8,219 nucleotides of DNA, from the NCBI GenBank assembly GCA_002309275.1, contig DBXL01000231.1, positions 1-8,219 of the forward strand. The letters are read 5' to 3'. Below, in pieces: positions 1 to 5,349 of the stretch. Position 1 is the first letter of the stretch. Each line of letters begins with the position of its first letter. The notes below the pieces were generated by a model that had not been told where the DNA came from, searched no databases, and worked only from the letters and a program-made list of their open reading frames with translations. A program made the translations under genes and the position numbers. The DNA is from Ruminococcaceae bacterium UBA1213 (GTDB lineage Bacteria; Bacillota; Clostridia; Oscillospirales; Acutalibacteraceae).

Positions 1-120
1 GATTATAAAAAGGTAAGGTCTTATGGTTCTACCGATCCGGGTGTATGGAAATTTCTCGGCATAGCCGTAGGAGTTTTAATCGTGTTTATGGTCTTGACAA
101 AGGCTTGCGGTGTATGGTGA
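1..120 (+). CDS. 3' end of a truncated membrane-protein gene (C-terminal transmembrane tail)
   Basis: Frame 1 is open from the first base and ends with TGA at 118-120, giving the last 39 residues of a protein whose start lies outside the window. The segment begins with a polar stretch (DYKKVRSYGSTDPGVW). A hydrophobic run of about 17 residues follows (FLGIAVGVLIVFMVLT) and then the short tail KACGVW, so it looks like a single C-terminal membrane anchor. The stop codon merges into the ribosome binding site of the lipoprotein gene 14 bases downstream. This suggests the two genes are co-transcribed and perhaps translationally coupled. I do not recognise the family from this fragment. The reading is supported by the hydrophobic profile and by the tight spacing, not by homology. 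Confidence 0.6.
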   Translation, partial: DYKKVRSYGSTDPGVWKFLGIAVGVLIVFMVLTKACGVW

Positions 121-134
121 GGGAAGATTTTGCC

Positions 135-962
135 ATGAAAAAGATAATATCAGTTATTATGATTGCCTTGTTTTCAGCGTCTCTGATGACGGCTTGTTCA
201 AACGGTGAGTATGAAAATGCAATAGTTGAGATATCCAATCTTAATCAAATAAAGTCGGAACAGGAAATGCAAAATGCTTCTTTAAGTGAAGAAAATGAAA
301 AACTCAATAATGAAATTTCCAATCTGAATAAGTCACAGACTTCTCTGCAATCGGAAGTATCAAGCCTTAAAAAAGACAAGACTTCTCTTACATCACAGGT
401 TTCGGAATTGAAAAAGGAAAATTCTGACCTTAATCAAAAAATCAAAACAGCCCAGACTTCAAAACCTGCCGAAACAAGTACCCAAACATCACAAGTATCT
501 GAGACTTCAAATTATGGTTCATCTGTTCAAAATATTTATATTGGCAACACTGTAAAAGGAAATGGATATGATCTTACTCTCAACAATGTAAGTCTGACAT
601 ATAAAGCTGTGCCTGATAATCCACCTTCTTATTATACATATTATGAGGCAAAAGTTGGTAAGGTATATATAAAAGTTGATGCAACTATAAAGAATACCAG
701 CAAGGTAGGAATTAGCTGTGATGAAATATACAGTGCCAAAGCAGACTATAACAATGGATTTACATACAGCGGTTTTTGTGTTGCAGATGATTATGACGGT
801 GATTTCACCTATGCGAGTATAACCAGAATAGATCCGCTGGAAACATTGGGTGTGCATTGTCTTATAGATTGTCCGGAAGAAGTTAATACAAATACATCAG
901 CCCCATTAAGTGTTACCATTACCTTAAATAATGATGAGAAATATGTCTATACCATAAGATAA
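135..962 (+). CDS. Predicted lipoprotein with coiled-coil stalk and C-terminal beta-rich (DUF4352-like) domain
   Basis: This 275-residue protein starts with a lipoprotein signal peptide: MKK, a hydrophobic core (IISVIMIALFSASL), then the lipobox-like MTAC with the lipidation cysteine at residue 21. Residues about 28-107 are rich in E, K, N, Q and S with regular L, I and V and should form a coiled coil. Within it, three 14-residue units are visible at 66-79, 80-93 and 94-107. A Ser/Thr/Gln-rich linker (108-135) leads to a C-terminal domain (about 136-275) with alternating beta-type segments and four cysteines (196, 215, 242, 246). That domain resembles DUF4352-type immunoglobulin-like modules of Gram-positive surface lipoproteins, a family guess from pattern only. 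The start at 135 is chosen because it has GAGGGA ten bases upstream and begins the signal peptide. The longer frame from base 45 overlaps the upstream gene. Function unknown; probably anchored outside the membrane. Confidence 0.8.
   Translation: MKKIISVIMIALFSASLMTACSNGEYENAIVEISNLNQIKSEQEMQNASLSEENEKLNNEISNLNKSQTSLQSEVSSLKKDKTSLTSQVSELKKENSDLNQKIKTAQTSKPAETSTQTSQVSETSNYGSSVQNIYIGNTVKGNGYDLTLNNVSLTYKAVPDNPPSYYTYYEAKVGKVYIKVDATIKNTSKVGISCDEIYSAKADYNNGFTYSGFCVADDYDGDFTYASITRIDPLETLGVHCLIDCPEEVNTNTSAPLSVTITLNNDEKYVYTIR
330..455 (+). repeat. In-frame 42-bp (14-codon) repeats in the lipoprotein coiled coil
   Basis: Three consecutive 14-codon units (330-371, 372-413, 414-455) encode related peptides. 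The first two read KSQTSLQSEVSSLK and KDKTSLTSQVSELK. The third, KENSDLNQKIKTAQ, is more diverged. Fourteen residues equal two heptads, so the repeat fits a coiled coil that may have grown by internal duplication. Codons have diverged, so this is an old duplication or convergence on heptad rules. Confidence 0.55.
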
Positions 963-966
963 ACAG

Positions 967-995
967 TTGAACTTTGTAAAGTTGTGTGTTACAAT
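967..995 (+). promoter_or_regulatory. Sigma-A-type promoter of the HEPN-like gene
   Basis: TTGAAC at 967-972 (4 of 6 to the -35 consensus) and TACAAT at 990-995 (5 of 6 to the -10 consensus) are separated by exactly 17 bases. They lie 32 bases before the ATG at 1028. This gives the small gene its own promoter, just after the lipoprotein stop codon. Confidence 0.6.
970..983. promoter_or_regulatory. Perfect inverted repeat between -35 and -10, possible operator
   Basis: AACTTT-GT-AAAGTT is a perfect 6-bp inverted repeat with a 2-bp centre. It overlaps the end of the -35 box and the spacer of the predicted promoter at 967-995, a position where a bound dimer would block RNA polymerase. No regulator gene is identified, and short AT-rich palindromes can occur by chance. 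Confidence 0.3.
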
Positions 996-1027
996 ATATA
1001 CAGTAAAAAACGAATGGAGTGCTGAAA

Positions 1028-1492
1028 ATGGCAGAGCAGATAACAAATATGGAAAAATACGAAAACTACCGTGAACAGATGGGCAGGCTTAAAAAGGCGA
1101 TTGAAGCAAAGTTTTTTCTTGAAGCTGTTTTTATCGAGTATGCCGTGATGGAGGACAGGCTCACTTCTATTCTTATCCATGCAGGTCATTGGACTGCACC
1201 GCCCGATAAACACATAAGTATCAACAAAAAGCTCGATTTTATCGACAAATTGAGAGAAAATAAAAGCAATCGTCTGATACATAAATATTTCCCGTCCGAA
1301 CTGACCGAAAGCGTGCGTGAATGGAAAAATAAAAGAAATCCCTATATCCACGACCTTATGAATAATAAAATCACAACAGCGGATTTGGAAGAACTTGCCC
1401 TGCAAGGCTGGTCAATCGTGAAAAAACTGAACAGCTCCTCCACAAACTATAAAAGAGCTTTACAAAAGCAAAGTGAGAAAAATACCCCTTGA
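1028..1492 (+). CDS. Small alpha-helical protein with HEPN-like RNxxxH motif
   Basis: The 154-residue protein is predicted to be almost entirely helical. Residues 22-50 form a long amphipathic helix containing acidic positions (FLEAVFIEYAVMEDRL). Residues 99-110 hold WKNKRNPYIHDL, in which R103-N104 and H108 form the Rx4H (RNxxxH) signature of HEPN domains. In many members of that superfamily this motif is the RNase active site of toxins and abortive-infection proteins. The start is ATG 1028, with GGAG eight bases upstream; the in-frame GTG at 1019 overlaps that site and is less likely. The gene has its own promoter and a hairpin downstream, so it appears monocistronic. No MNT nucleotidyltransferase antitoxin or other usual HEPN partner lies next to it. 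Seen: motif and helical composition. Inferred: HEPN membership. Ribonuclease activity is unproven, and non-catalytic HEPN proteins with the motif exist. Confidence 0.7.
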   Translation: MAEQITNMEKYENYREQMGRLKKAIEAKFFLEAVFIEYAVMEDRLTSILIHAGHWTAPPDKHISINKKLDFIDKLRENKSNRLIHKYFPSELTESVREWKNKRNPYIHDLMNNKITTADLEELALQGWSIVKKLNSSSTNYKRALQKQSEKNTP

Positions 1493-1499
1493 ATAACAC

Positions 1500-1536
1500 A
1501 CAAGCACACTTCATTATAAACATGAGGTGTGCTTGT
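1500..1536. terminator. Hairpin between convergent HEPN-like gene and cotJC
   Basis: ACAAGCACAC (1500-1509) pairs perfectly with GTGTGCTTGT (1527-1536). The stem continues through a T-G wobble and four further pairs, leaving a loop of about seven bases. A T-rich tract follows on the plus strand only after about 13 bases (1547-1558), inside the cotJC 3' end, and the minus-strand tail is weakly T-rich. It sits exactly between two convergent genes, so a shared terminator is likely, though not a textbook intrinsic one. Confidence 0.6.
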
Positions 1537-1546
1537 TCATTGGATA

Positions 1547-2152
1547 TTATTTTTTTTGTCTGTCAAATTCGGGATTGAAGGCATAGAAATTTTTGCTGTC
1601 GAGTTTGTCTGTTACAATACGCAATGCCTCGCCGAAACGCTGATAATGGACAACTTCCCTTGCCCGTAAAAATCTTATGGGGTCTGTCACATCGGGGTCA
1701 TCACAAAAACGCAGGATATTATCATAAGTGGTACGAGCTTTTTGTTCGGCAGCAAGGTTTTCGTGAATATCTGTTATAATGTCACCTTTTACCTGCATGG
1801 CAGCGGCATTAAATGGCATACCGCTGCTTGAAGCGGGATATATTCCTGTTGTATGGTCAACAAAGTAGGAATCAAAACCCGAATTTTTAATTTCCTCCAT
1901 AGAAAGATTTTTAGTAAGCTGATATACAATCGTACCTATCATTTCCAGATGAGCCAATTCTTCTGTACCGATGTCTGTGAGTATCGCCTTTATTTCGGGA
2001 TACGGTACAGAATACCTTTGGCTCAGGTATCTCAGAGAAGCACCAAGCTCGCCGTCAGGACCTCCGTATTGTGAAATGATAATTTTGGCAAGCTGGGGAT
2101 TCGTCTGCTTAATTTTAATGGGATATTGCAGTTTTTTTTCATAAACCCACAT
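1547..2152 (-). CDS. cotJC: Spore coat protein CotJC, manganese-catalase family
   Basis: The 201-residue protein matches the CotJC branch of the dimanganese catalases. Ferritin-like helices carry a full set of expected metal ligands: E35 (GELGA), E65 and H68 (ExxH in TEELAHLE), E136 (AAEQKAR) and H169 (ExxH in REVVHYQ). It is shorter than stand-alone Mn catalases (roughly 260-300 residues), as is normal for CotJC. A peroxide-destroying role during spore formation is therefore chemically possible, but is inferred from ligands and family. The ATG at 2152 is preceded by a strong AAGGAGG (2160-2166) seven bases away, which overlaps the cotJB stop codon. It is the last gene of the cotJA-cotJB-cotJC operon, read from a sigma-E-like promoter. 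Confidence 0.95.
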   Translation of the reverse strand: MWVYEKKLQYPIKIKQTNPQLAKIIISQYGGPDGELGASLRYLSQRYSVPYPEIKAILTDIGTEELAHLEMIGTIVYQLTKNLSMEEIKNSGFDSYFVDHTTGIYPASSSGMPFNAAAMQVKGDIITDIHENLAAEQKARTTYDNILRFCDDPDVTDPIRFLRAREVVHYQRFGEALRIVTDKLDSKNFYAFNPEFDRQKK

Positions 2153-2164
2153 ATTCTCGCCTCC

Positions 2165-2404
2165 TTAATTCCACGGCCACGGATCTGCTATCCATGCCCA
2201 GCGGTTGCCTGTTTCATTGGCGGGGGTGAGAGGTCCGAATTTCTCTTCATACTCCTCTCGAAGCTGACAGCTTTTATTTTCATAATCCGCAAGGGCTTGG
2301 GAAGCATTCACGTCATCGGGGTGGGTATCCAGATAGATATGCAGTTCCGTTACGGCAAAATCATAAGATGAAAGCCGTCTTAGAAGTCGCTCACGTTCAT
2401 TCAT
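2165..2404 (-). CDS. cotJB: Spore coat protein CotJB
   Basis: This 79-residue protein has the CotJB pattern: an N-terminal helical part with LLRRLSSYDFAVTELHIYLDTHP (written here as its two parts LLRRLSSYDF and AVTELHIYLDTHP), a charged middle helix (about 40-57), and a Trp/Pro-rich end (WAWIADPWPWN). In Bacillus subtilis the CotJ proteins are inner spore-coat components made in the mother cell, and CotJA and CotJC need each other for assembly. CotJB's own role is less clear. The start at 2404 is preferred because GGAGGT (2412-2417) lies seven bases upstream. The alternative ATG at 2419 would put that ribosome binding site inside the coding region. The start overlaps the end of cotJA by eight bases (ATGAATGA), and cotJC starts 12 bases after its stop, so translation is probably coupled. 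Confidence 0.92.
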   Translation of the reverse strand: MNERERLLRRLSSYDFAVTELHIYLDTHPDDVNASQALADYENKSCQLREEYEEKFGPLTPANETGNRWAWIADPWPWN

Positions 2405-2603
2405 CTGCTTTACCTCCATAACCTTTGTATGCCTTGAAAGGCTTGTTCAGTTCGGGAAACATTGTTCCCTGCTGAATGGCGTGTTCAGGGGAATAAAGCT
2501 TTCCTGCATTCTGATACGGCACATATGCCATTGCAACGGTTGTATCCTTTGGAAAAGGTCTTATAAAAAAATCCAAGTTTTGCAGTTCTCTTATCACGTC
2601 CAT
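2397..2603 (-). CDS. cotJA: Spore coat associated protein CotJA
   Basis: This 68-residue protein carries the typical CotJA core: AMAYVPYQ (residues 24-31), then YSPEHAIQQGTMFPELNKPF (about 37-56), which contains the GTxFPELxxPF signature. It is the first gene of the spore-coat operon. ATG 2603 has AAAGGAGT at 2611-2618, seven bases away. Its last codons overlap the start of cotJB. CotJA is thought to recruit or be assembled with CotJC in the forming coat. The gene order cotJA-cotJB-cotJC is the conserved one, and its presence is the best evidence that the source organism forms endospores. Confidence 0.93.
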   Translation of the reverse strand: MDVIRELQNLDFFIRPFPKDTTVAMAYVPYQNAGKLYSPEHAIQQGTMFPELNKPFKAYKGYGGKADE

Positions 2604-2636
2604 GAAAAAAACTCCTTTCTGATTTCCTTACATTAT

Positions 2637-2664
2637 ATAGTATGCGGAGTTTTCGGGAATGTCA
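2637..2664 (-). promoter_or_regulatory. Sigma-E-like promoter of cotJABC
   Basis: On the minus strand CATACTAT (2637-2644) matches the sigma-E -10 consensus CATACAHT at seven of eight positions. TGACATT (2658-2664) partly matches the -35 consensus KMATATT (five of seven) at a 13-base spacing. It lies about 33 bases before the cotJA start codon. The cotJ operon of B. subtilis is known to depend on sigma-E, which agrees with this assignment. It is a consensus match only. Confidence 0.5.
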
Positions 2665-2673
2665 CAAAAACAC

Positions 2674-2701
2674 TTGCATAAACGCTGAATTGTGTTATAA
2701 T
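2674..2701 (+). promoter_or_regulatory. Vegetative promoter of the RluA-type gene and HIT gene
   Basis: A perfect TATAAT (2696-2701) is preceded by TGT, forming an extended -10 element (TGTTATAAT). A weak -35 (TTGCAT, 2674-2679) lies 16 bases upstream. The start codon at 2732 follows 30 bases later, with AAAGGAA at 2718-2724 as ribosome binding site. The promoter is back to back with the cotJ promoter, nine bases apart. Confidence 0.65.
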
Positions 2702-2731
2702 GGTTCTATCACAATGTAAAGGAATTGAGTT

Positions 2732-3700
2732 ATGCGACAGATTGAGATAAGTAAAAATGACAGCGGACAGCGGTTGGATAAATTTCTGACAAAGAGATTC
2801 AAAAATATGCCACAGTCGCTGATGTATAAATATATCCGCACAAAGTACATCAAGCTCAACGGCAAAAAATGCGAGATTTCAAGCCGTCTGAATGAGGGCG
2901 ATATTCTGACTTTATATATTAAAGACGAGTTTTTTGAGGAACAGCCTGATGAATATGATTTTCTGAAAGCCCCCGTGAAGCTGGATATTATCTATGAAGA
3001 TGAAAATATCATGCTTTTAAATAAAAAGCCCGGTTTGATAGTACACCCTGATGAAACTTATCACTTTGACAGTTTAATTGCAAGGGTACAGCACTATTTA
3101 TATGAAAAAGGGGAGTATGAGCCGAAAAAGGAAAATTCCTTTGCCCCTGCCCTCGTCAACAGGATTGACAGAAATACAGGGGGGATTGTGATAGCGTCAA
3201 AGAATGCGGAAACTTTGCGTATCATGAATCAGAAAGTGAAAGACCGTGAAATCAGCAAATATTATTTATGTATCGCACTGGGGATATTTGAGAAAAAAAG
3301 CGATTTATTAACAGGCTATCTTGAAAAGAACGAAAAGCAGAACAAAGTATATATCTCAAAGAAGCCTACGGAAAATTCCAAGACGATAAAGACAAAATAC
3401 AAAGTTCTTGCAGAGAAGAATAATTTAAGTCTGCTGGAAGTGGATTTATTGACAGGTCGCACGCATCAGATAAGGGCACATTTAGCGTCAATCGGACACC
3501 CCCTTTTAGGTGACGGCAAGTATGGCAAAAATGAAATCAACAGGAAAATGGGCTATAAATGGCAGGCACTGTATTCCTACAAATTATCATTCCATTTCAC
3601 GACGGATGGCGGTATATTGGAATATCTCAACGGAAAGACATTCACCGCTCCTGAAATATGGTTTACAGACTATTTTGAAAAAAGCGATTATTTGAAATGA
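2732..3700 (+). CDS. RluA-family 23S-rRNA-type pseudouridine synthase with S4 domain
   Basis: The 322-residue enzyme converts specific uridines in RNA to pseudouridine, and 23S rRNA is the usual target of this architecture. An N-terminal S4 RNA-binding domain occupies about 1-75 (QRLDKFLTKRF, IKLNGKKCEIS, LNEGDILTLYI). The catalytic domain follows from about 84. The catalytic aspartate is D146 in VNRIDRNTGG, the RluA form of HRLDxxTSG with Asn for His and Gly for Ser. TGRTHQIRAH (241-250) and HPLLGDGKYG (256-265) are the other conserved RluA motifs. It is close to full length for the RluC/RluD type. The exact target site cannot be assigned, so no symbol is given. Its stop codon overlaps the ribosome binding site of the HIT gene 12 bases downstream, so the two are co-transcribed. 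Confidence 0.93.
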   Translation: MRQIEISKNDSGQRLDKFLTKRFKNMPQSLMYKYIRTKYIKLNGKKCEISSRLNEGDILTLYIKDEFFEEQPDEYDFLKAPVKLDIIYEDENIMLLNKKPGLIVHPDETYHFDSLIARVQHYLYEKGEYEPKKENSFAPALVNRIDRNTGGIVIASKNAETLRIMNQKVKDREISKYYLCIALGIFEKKSDLLTGYLEKNEKQNKVYISKKPTENSKTIKTKYKVLAEKNNLSLLEVDLLTGRTHQIRAHLASIGHPLLGDGKYGKNEINRKMGYKWQALYSYKLSFHFTTDGGILEYLNGKTFTAPEIWFTDYFEKSDYLK

Positions 3701-3712
3701 GGAGATTTTTAA

Positions 3713-4171
3713 ATGTGCTTTATATGTGAAAGAATTGATATGATAAAAAACAATACCAATCCTTATTTTGTCAAGGAACTTGATACAGGTTATGTTGTAA
3801 TCGGTGACAATCAGCATTTCAAAGGATATACGCTTTTTCTGTGCAAACAGCATGAAACAGAACTTTTTTATCTTGAGAAAAATTTCAGAACAAAATTTCT
3901 TGAAGAAATGAGCATTACTGCACAGGCTGTTGCAAATGCCTTTCACGCTGAAAAAATGAATTATGAATGTTTGGGAAACGGTGAAACTCATCTGCATTGG
4001 CATTTGTTTCCACGTGTCAGCGGAGATATTGAAACCTACGGCAATCACGGAAAAGGTCCTGTATGGTGGTATCCTATGGAAAAAATGTACAGTGATGAAA
4101 ACCGTCCGTCCGATACGGAATTACAGAACATGAAATCCGAACTTTTATATGAATTGGAGAAGCTTTTATAA
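3713..4171 (+). CDS. HIT-family (histidine triad) protein
   Basis: The 152-residue protein has the histidine triad HLHWHLFPR with H93, H95 and H97. H97 lies at the position that acts as nucleophile in HIT nucleotide hydrolases and transferases. The N-terminus CFIC (C2, C5) resembles the CxxC of many bacterial HIT proteins that bind zinc, and H47 in the KQHETEL segment sits where the family has a conserved His. Known members hydrolyse dinucleoside polyphosphates or nucleoside phosphoramidates; the substrate here cannot be read from sequence. The C-terminal part after 105 (GPVWWYP and a charged helix) is less typical. ATG 3713 has TGAGGAG ending eight bases before it, overlapping the stop of the upstream pseudouridine synthase. 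A strong hairpin follows the gene, so it ends this two-gene unit. Confidence 0.92.
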   Translation: MCFICERIDMIKNNTNPYFVKELDTGYVVIGDNQHFKGYTLFLCKQHETELFYLEKNFRTKFLEEMSITAQAVANAFHAEKMNYECLGNGETHLHWHLFPRVSGDIETYGNHGKGPVWWYPMEKMYSDENRPSDTELQNMKSELLYELEKLL

Positions 4172-4181
4172 AACACAAAAA

Positions 4182-4217
4182 CTCCGCTGGTTTTTACGTC
4201 AGCGGAGAATTTTTATT
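4182..4217. terminator. Bidirectional intrinsic terminator between the HIT gene and gpsA
   Basis: CTCCGCTG (4182-4189) pairs with CAGCGGAG (4200-4207), an 8-bp GC-rich stem extendable by two G-U pairs around a short loop. AATTTTTATT follows on the plus strand. An A-rich tract (4170-4181) precedes it and gives a U tract on the minus strand. It therefore fits termination of both converging genes. Confidence 0.85.
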
Positions 4218-4241
4218 ATAAATAATGTACTTTTTCATAAA

Positions 4242-5201
4242 TCAGAATTCTGTTTTTATACTTCTGAGGAAAAGGTCTGACAAGCCATTTTTAGCGGTAG
4301 TCTTGCCGGTTATCACATTATAGACGGTCTGGCAAATCGGCAAATCTACATTATATTTTTGACCGAGATAGACAAGGGCTTTTGTAGTGTCAACGCCCTC
4401 TGCAAGCTTATCAAATTTTTCGCCGTTCACGAGCATTTCACCGAAACGTCTGTTATGGCTGTATTTTGAAAAGAGGGTTGCCTCATAGTCGCCCAAGTGA
4501 CACAAGCCGTATGCGGAAAGCTCATTTCCGCTCATTGCTTTTATCAAACGTGAAATCTCCCTTGTGCCCCTTGACATTAAAGCACCCTTTAAAGAGGATA
4601 AATTCAGTCCGTCAAGCATACCTGCGGCAATGCCGATGGTATTTTTGGCGGCTGCACCGATTTCCGTGCCTATGAGGTCATTGCCGACATAAAATCTGAT
4701 AAGCTCACTTGAAAATTCATTGATAAGTTCATGTTTGAGGTCGTCATGGCGGGAGTCGATTACCATACAATTCGGAATGCCTCTGCTGAAGTCCTGCGGG
4801 TGTCCCGGACCTACCCATACAGCGACTTTTGTTTCTTCGGGAATGAATTCTTCCACGATTTCTGTAAGACGCTTGCCTGTTGAAACTTCAATGCCTTTCA
4901 TGCATAAAACGATTTTTTTGCCTTTAATATCAAGGGCGGCAACTCTGGGAATAAAGGAGCGTACCGCCTGAGAGCTGATTGAAATAATCATCACATCTGC
5001 ACTTGCAACGGCACTTTCAAGATTATCCGTCACTTTAATGCTCTCTCTGAAAGTAAGCATATTATTTTTTCTTGTATCCCTGATTTCAATGAATTGTGGA
5101 GCGTCGGAAAGTCCCCAAATGGTGACATTGTGACCGATTTTATCAAGATACCATGCAATAAAAGAGCCCCATCTGCCGCAGCCTAAAAGAGTTATGTTCA
5201 T
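4242..5201 (-). CDS. gpsA: NAD(P)-dependent glycerol-3-phosphate dehydrogenase, divergent GpsA type
   Basis: The 319-residue protein has the GpsA layout. An N-terminal Rossmann fold has the dinucleotide motif GCGRWGSFIA (7-16), in place of the usual GAGSWGTALA. K102 lies in MKGIE, a segment conserved in the family. A C-terminal helical domain carries the catalytic lysine K186 (GAAAKNTIGIAAG), MSRGTREISRL (209-219), the GLCHLGDYEATL segment (232-243) and HNRRFGEM (249-256). The expected reaction is reduction of dihydroxyacetone phosphate to sn-glycerol-3-phosphate for phospholipid synthesis, in the cytosol. The usual GPSFA segment is GPGHPQDF (131-138), an unusual change. The start at 5201 is favoured by the Rossmann motif beginning at once and by GGGGGA eight bases upstream. 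The 21-residue upstream extension crosses its promoter. The gene is convergent with the HIT gene and divergent from trkA. Confidence 0.83.
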   Translation of the reverse strand: MNITLLGCGRWGSFIAWYLDKIGHNVTIWGLSDAPQFIEIRDTRKNNMLTFRESIKVTDNLESAVASADVMIISISSQAVRSFIPRVAALDIKGKKIVLCMKGIEVSTGKRLTEIVEEFIPEETKVAVWVGPGHPQDFSRGIPNCMVIDSRHDDLKHELINEFSSELIRFYVGNDLIGTEIGAAAKNTIGIAAGMLDGLNLSSLKGALMSRGTREISRLIKAMSGNELSAYGLCHLGDYEATLFSKYSHNRRFGEMLVNGEKFDKLAEGVDTTKALVYLGQKYNVDLPICQTVYNVITGKTTAKNGLSDLFLRSIKTEF

Positions 5202-5234
5202 AAAAAAAATCCCCCGTTCTCTGAATATGAAAAT

Positions 5235-5263
5235 ATTATAGCATATATTTTTATAAAAATCCA
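5235..5263 (-). promoter_or_regulatory. Promoter of the gpsA-type gene (extended -10)
   Basis: On the minus strand TATAAT (5235-5240) is preceded by TGC (extended -10, TGCTATAAT). TGGATT (5258-5263) is a weak -35 at 17 bases. It lies 33 bases ahead of the start codon at 5201. Confidence 0.55.
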
Positions 5264-5282
5264 TAAAATATTGGAAAAAGAT

Positions 5283-5312
5283 TTGTATTTTGAGTAGAGA
5301 TTGTGCTATAAT
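5283..5312 (+). promoter_or_regulatory. Promoter of the trkA-trkH operon (extended -10)
   Basis: TATAAT (5307-5312) is preceded by TGC, forming an extended -10. TTGTAT (5283-5288) is a possible -35 at 18 bases. The predicted transcription start falls near 5319, so the ATG at 5320 would have no leader. This supports the start of trkA at 5350, which has AGGGG at 5336-5340. Confidence 0.55.
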
Positions 5313-5349
5313 ATAGAAAATGTTTTTTATGAAGCAGGGGTATGAAAAA

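Noticed and set aside
94..99. Perfect TTGACA suggesting a promoter for the lipoprotein
   Set aside because: No -10 element occurs at 16-18 bases; the nearest candidate is 13 bases away and poor. The site also lies in coding sequence of the upstream gene.
45..134. Thirty-codon N-terminal extension of the lipoprotein
   Set aside because: It overlaps the end of the upstream membrane-protein gene in another frame, would bury the signal peptide, and lacks a good ribosome binding site.
989..1405. Minus-strand 138-codon frame opposite the HEPN-like gene
   Set aside because: Phe/Ile/Cys-rich translation without a ribosome binding site, and the plus-strand gene has promoter, ribosome binding site and a motif.
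3587..4048. Minus-strand 153-codon frame across the pseudouridine synthase and HIT genes
   Set aside because: It is antisense to two clearly recognised genes and has no family features.
5202..5264. Twenty-one-residue N-terminal extension of GpsA
   Set aside because: It crosses the predicted -10 and -35 elements, and the Rossmann strand begins right at the ATG at 5201.
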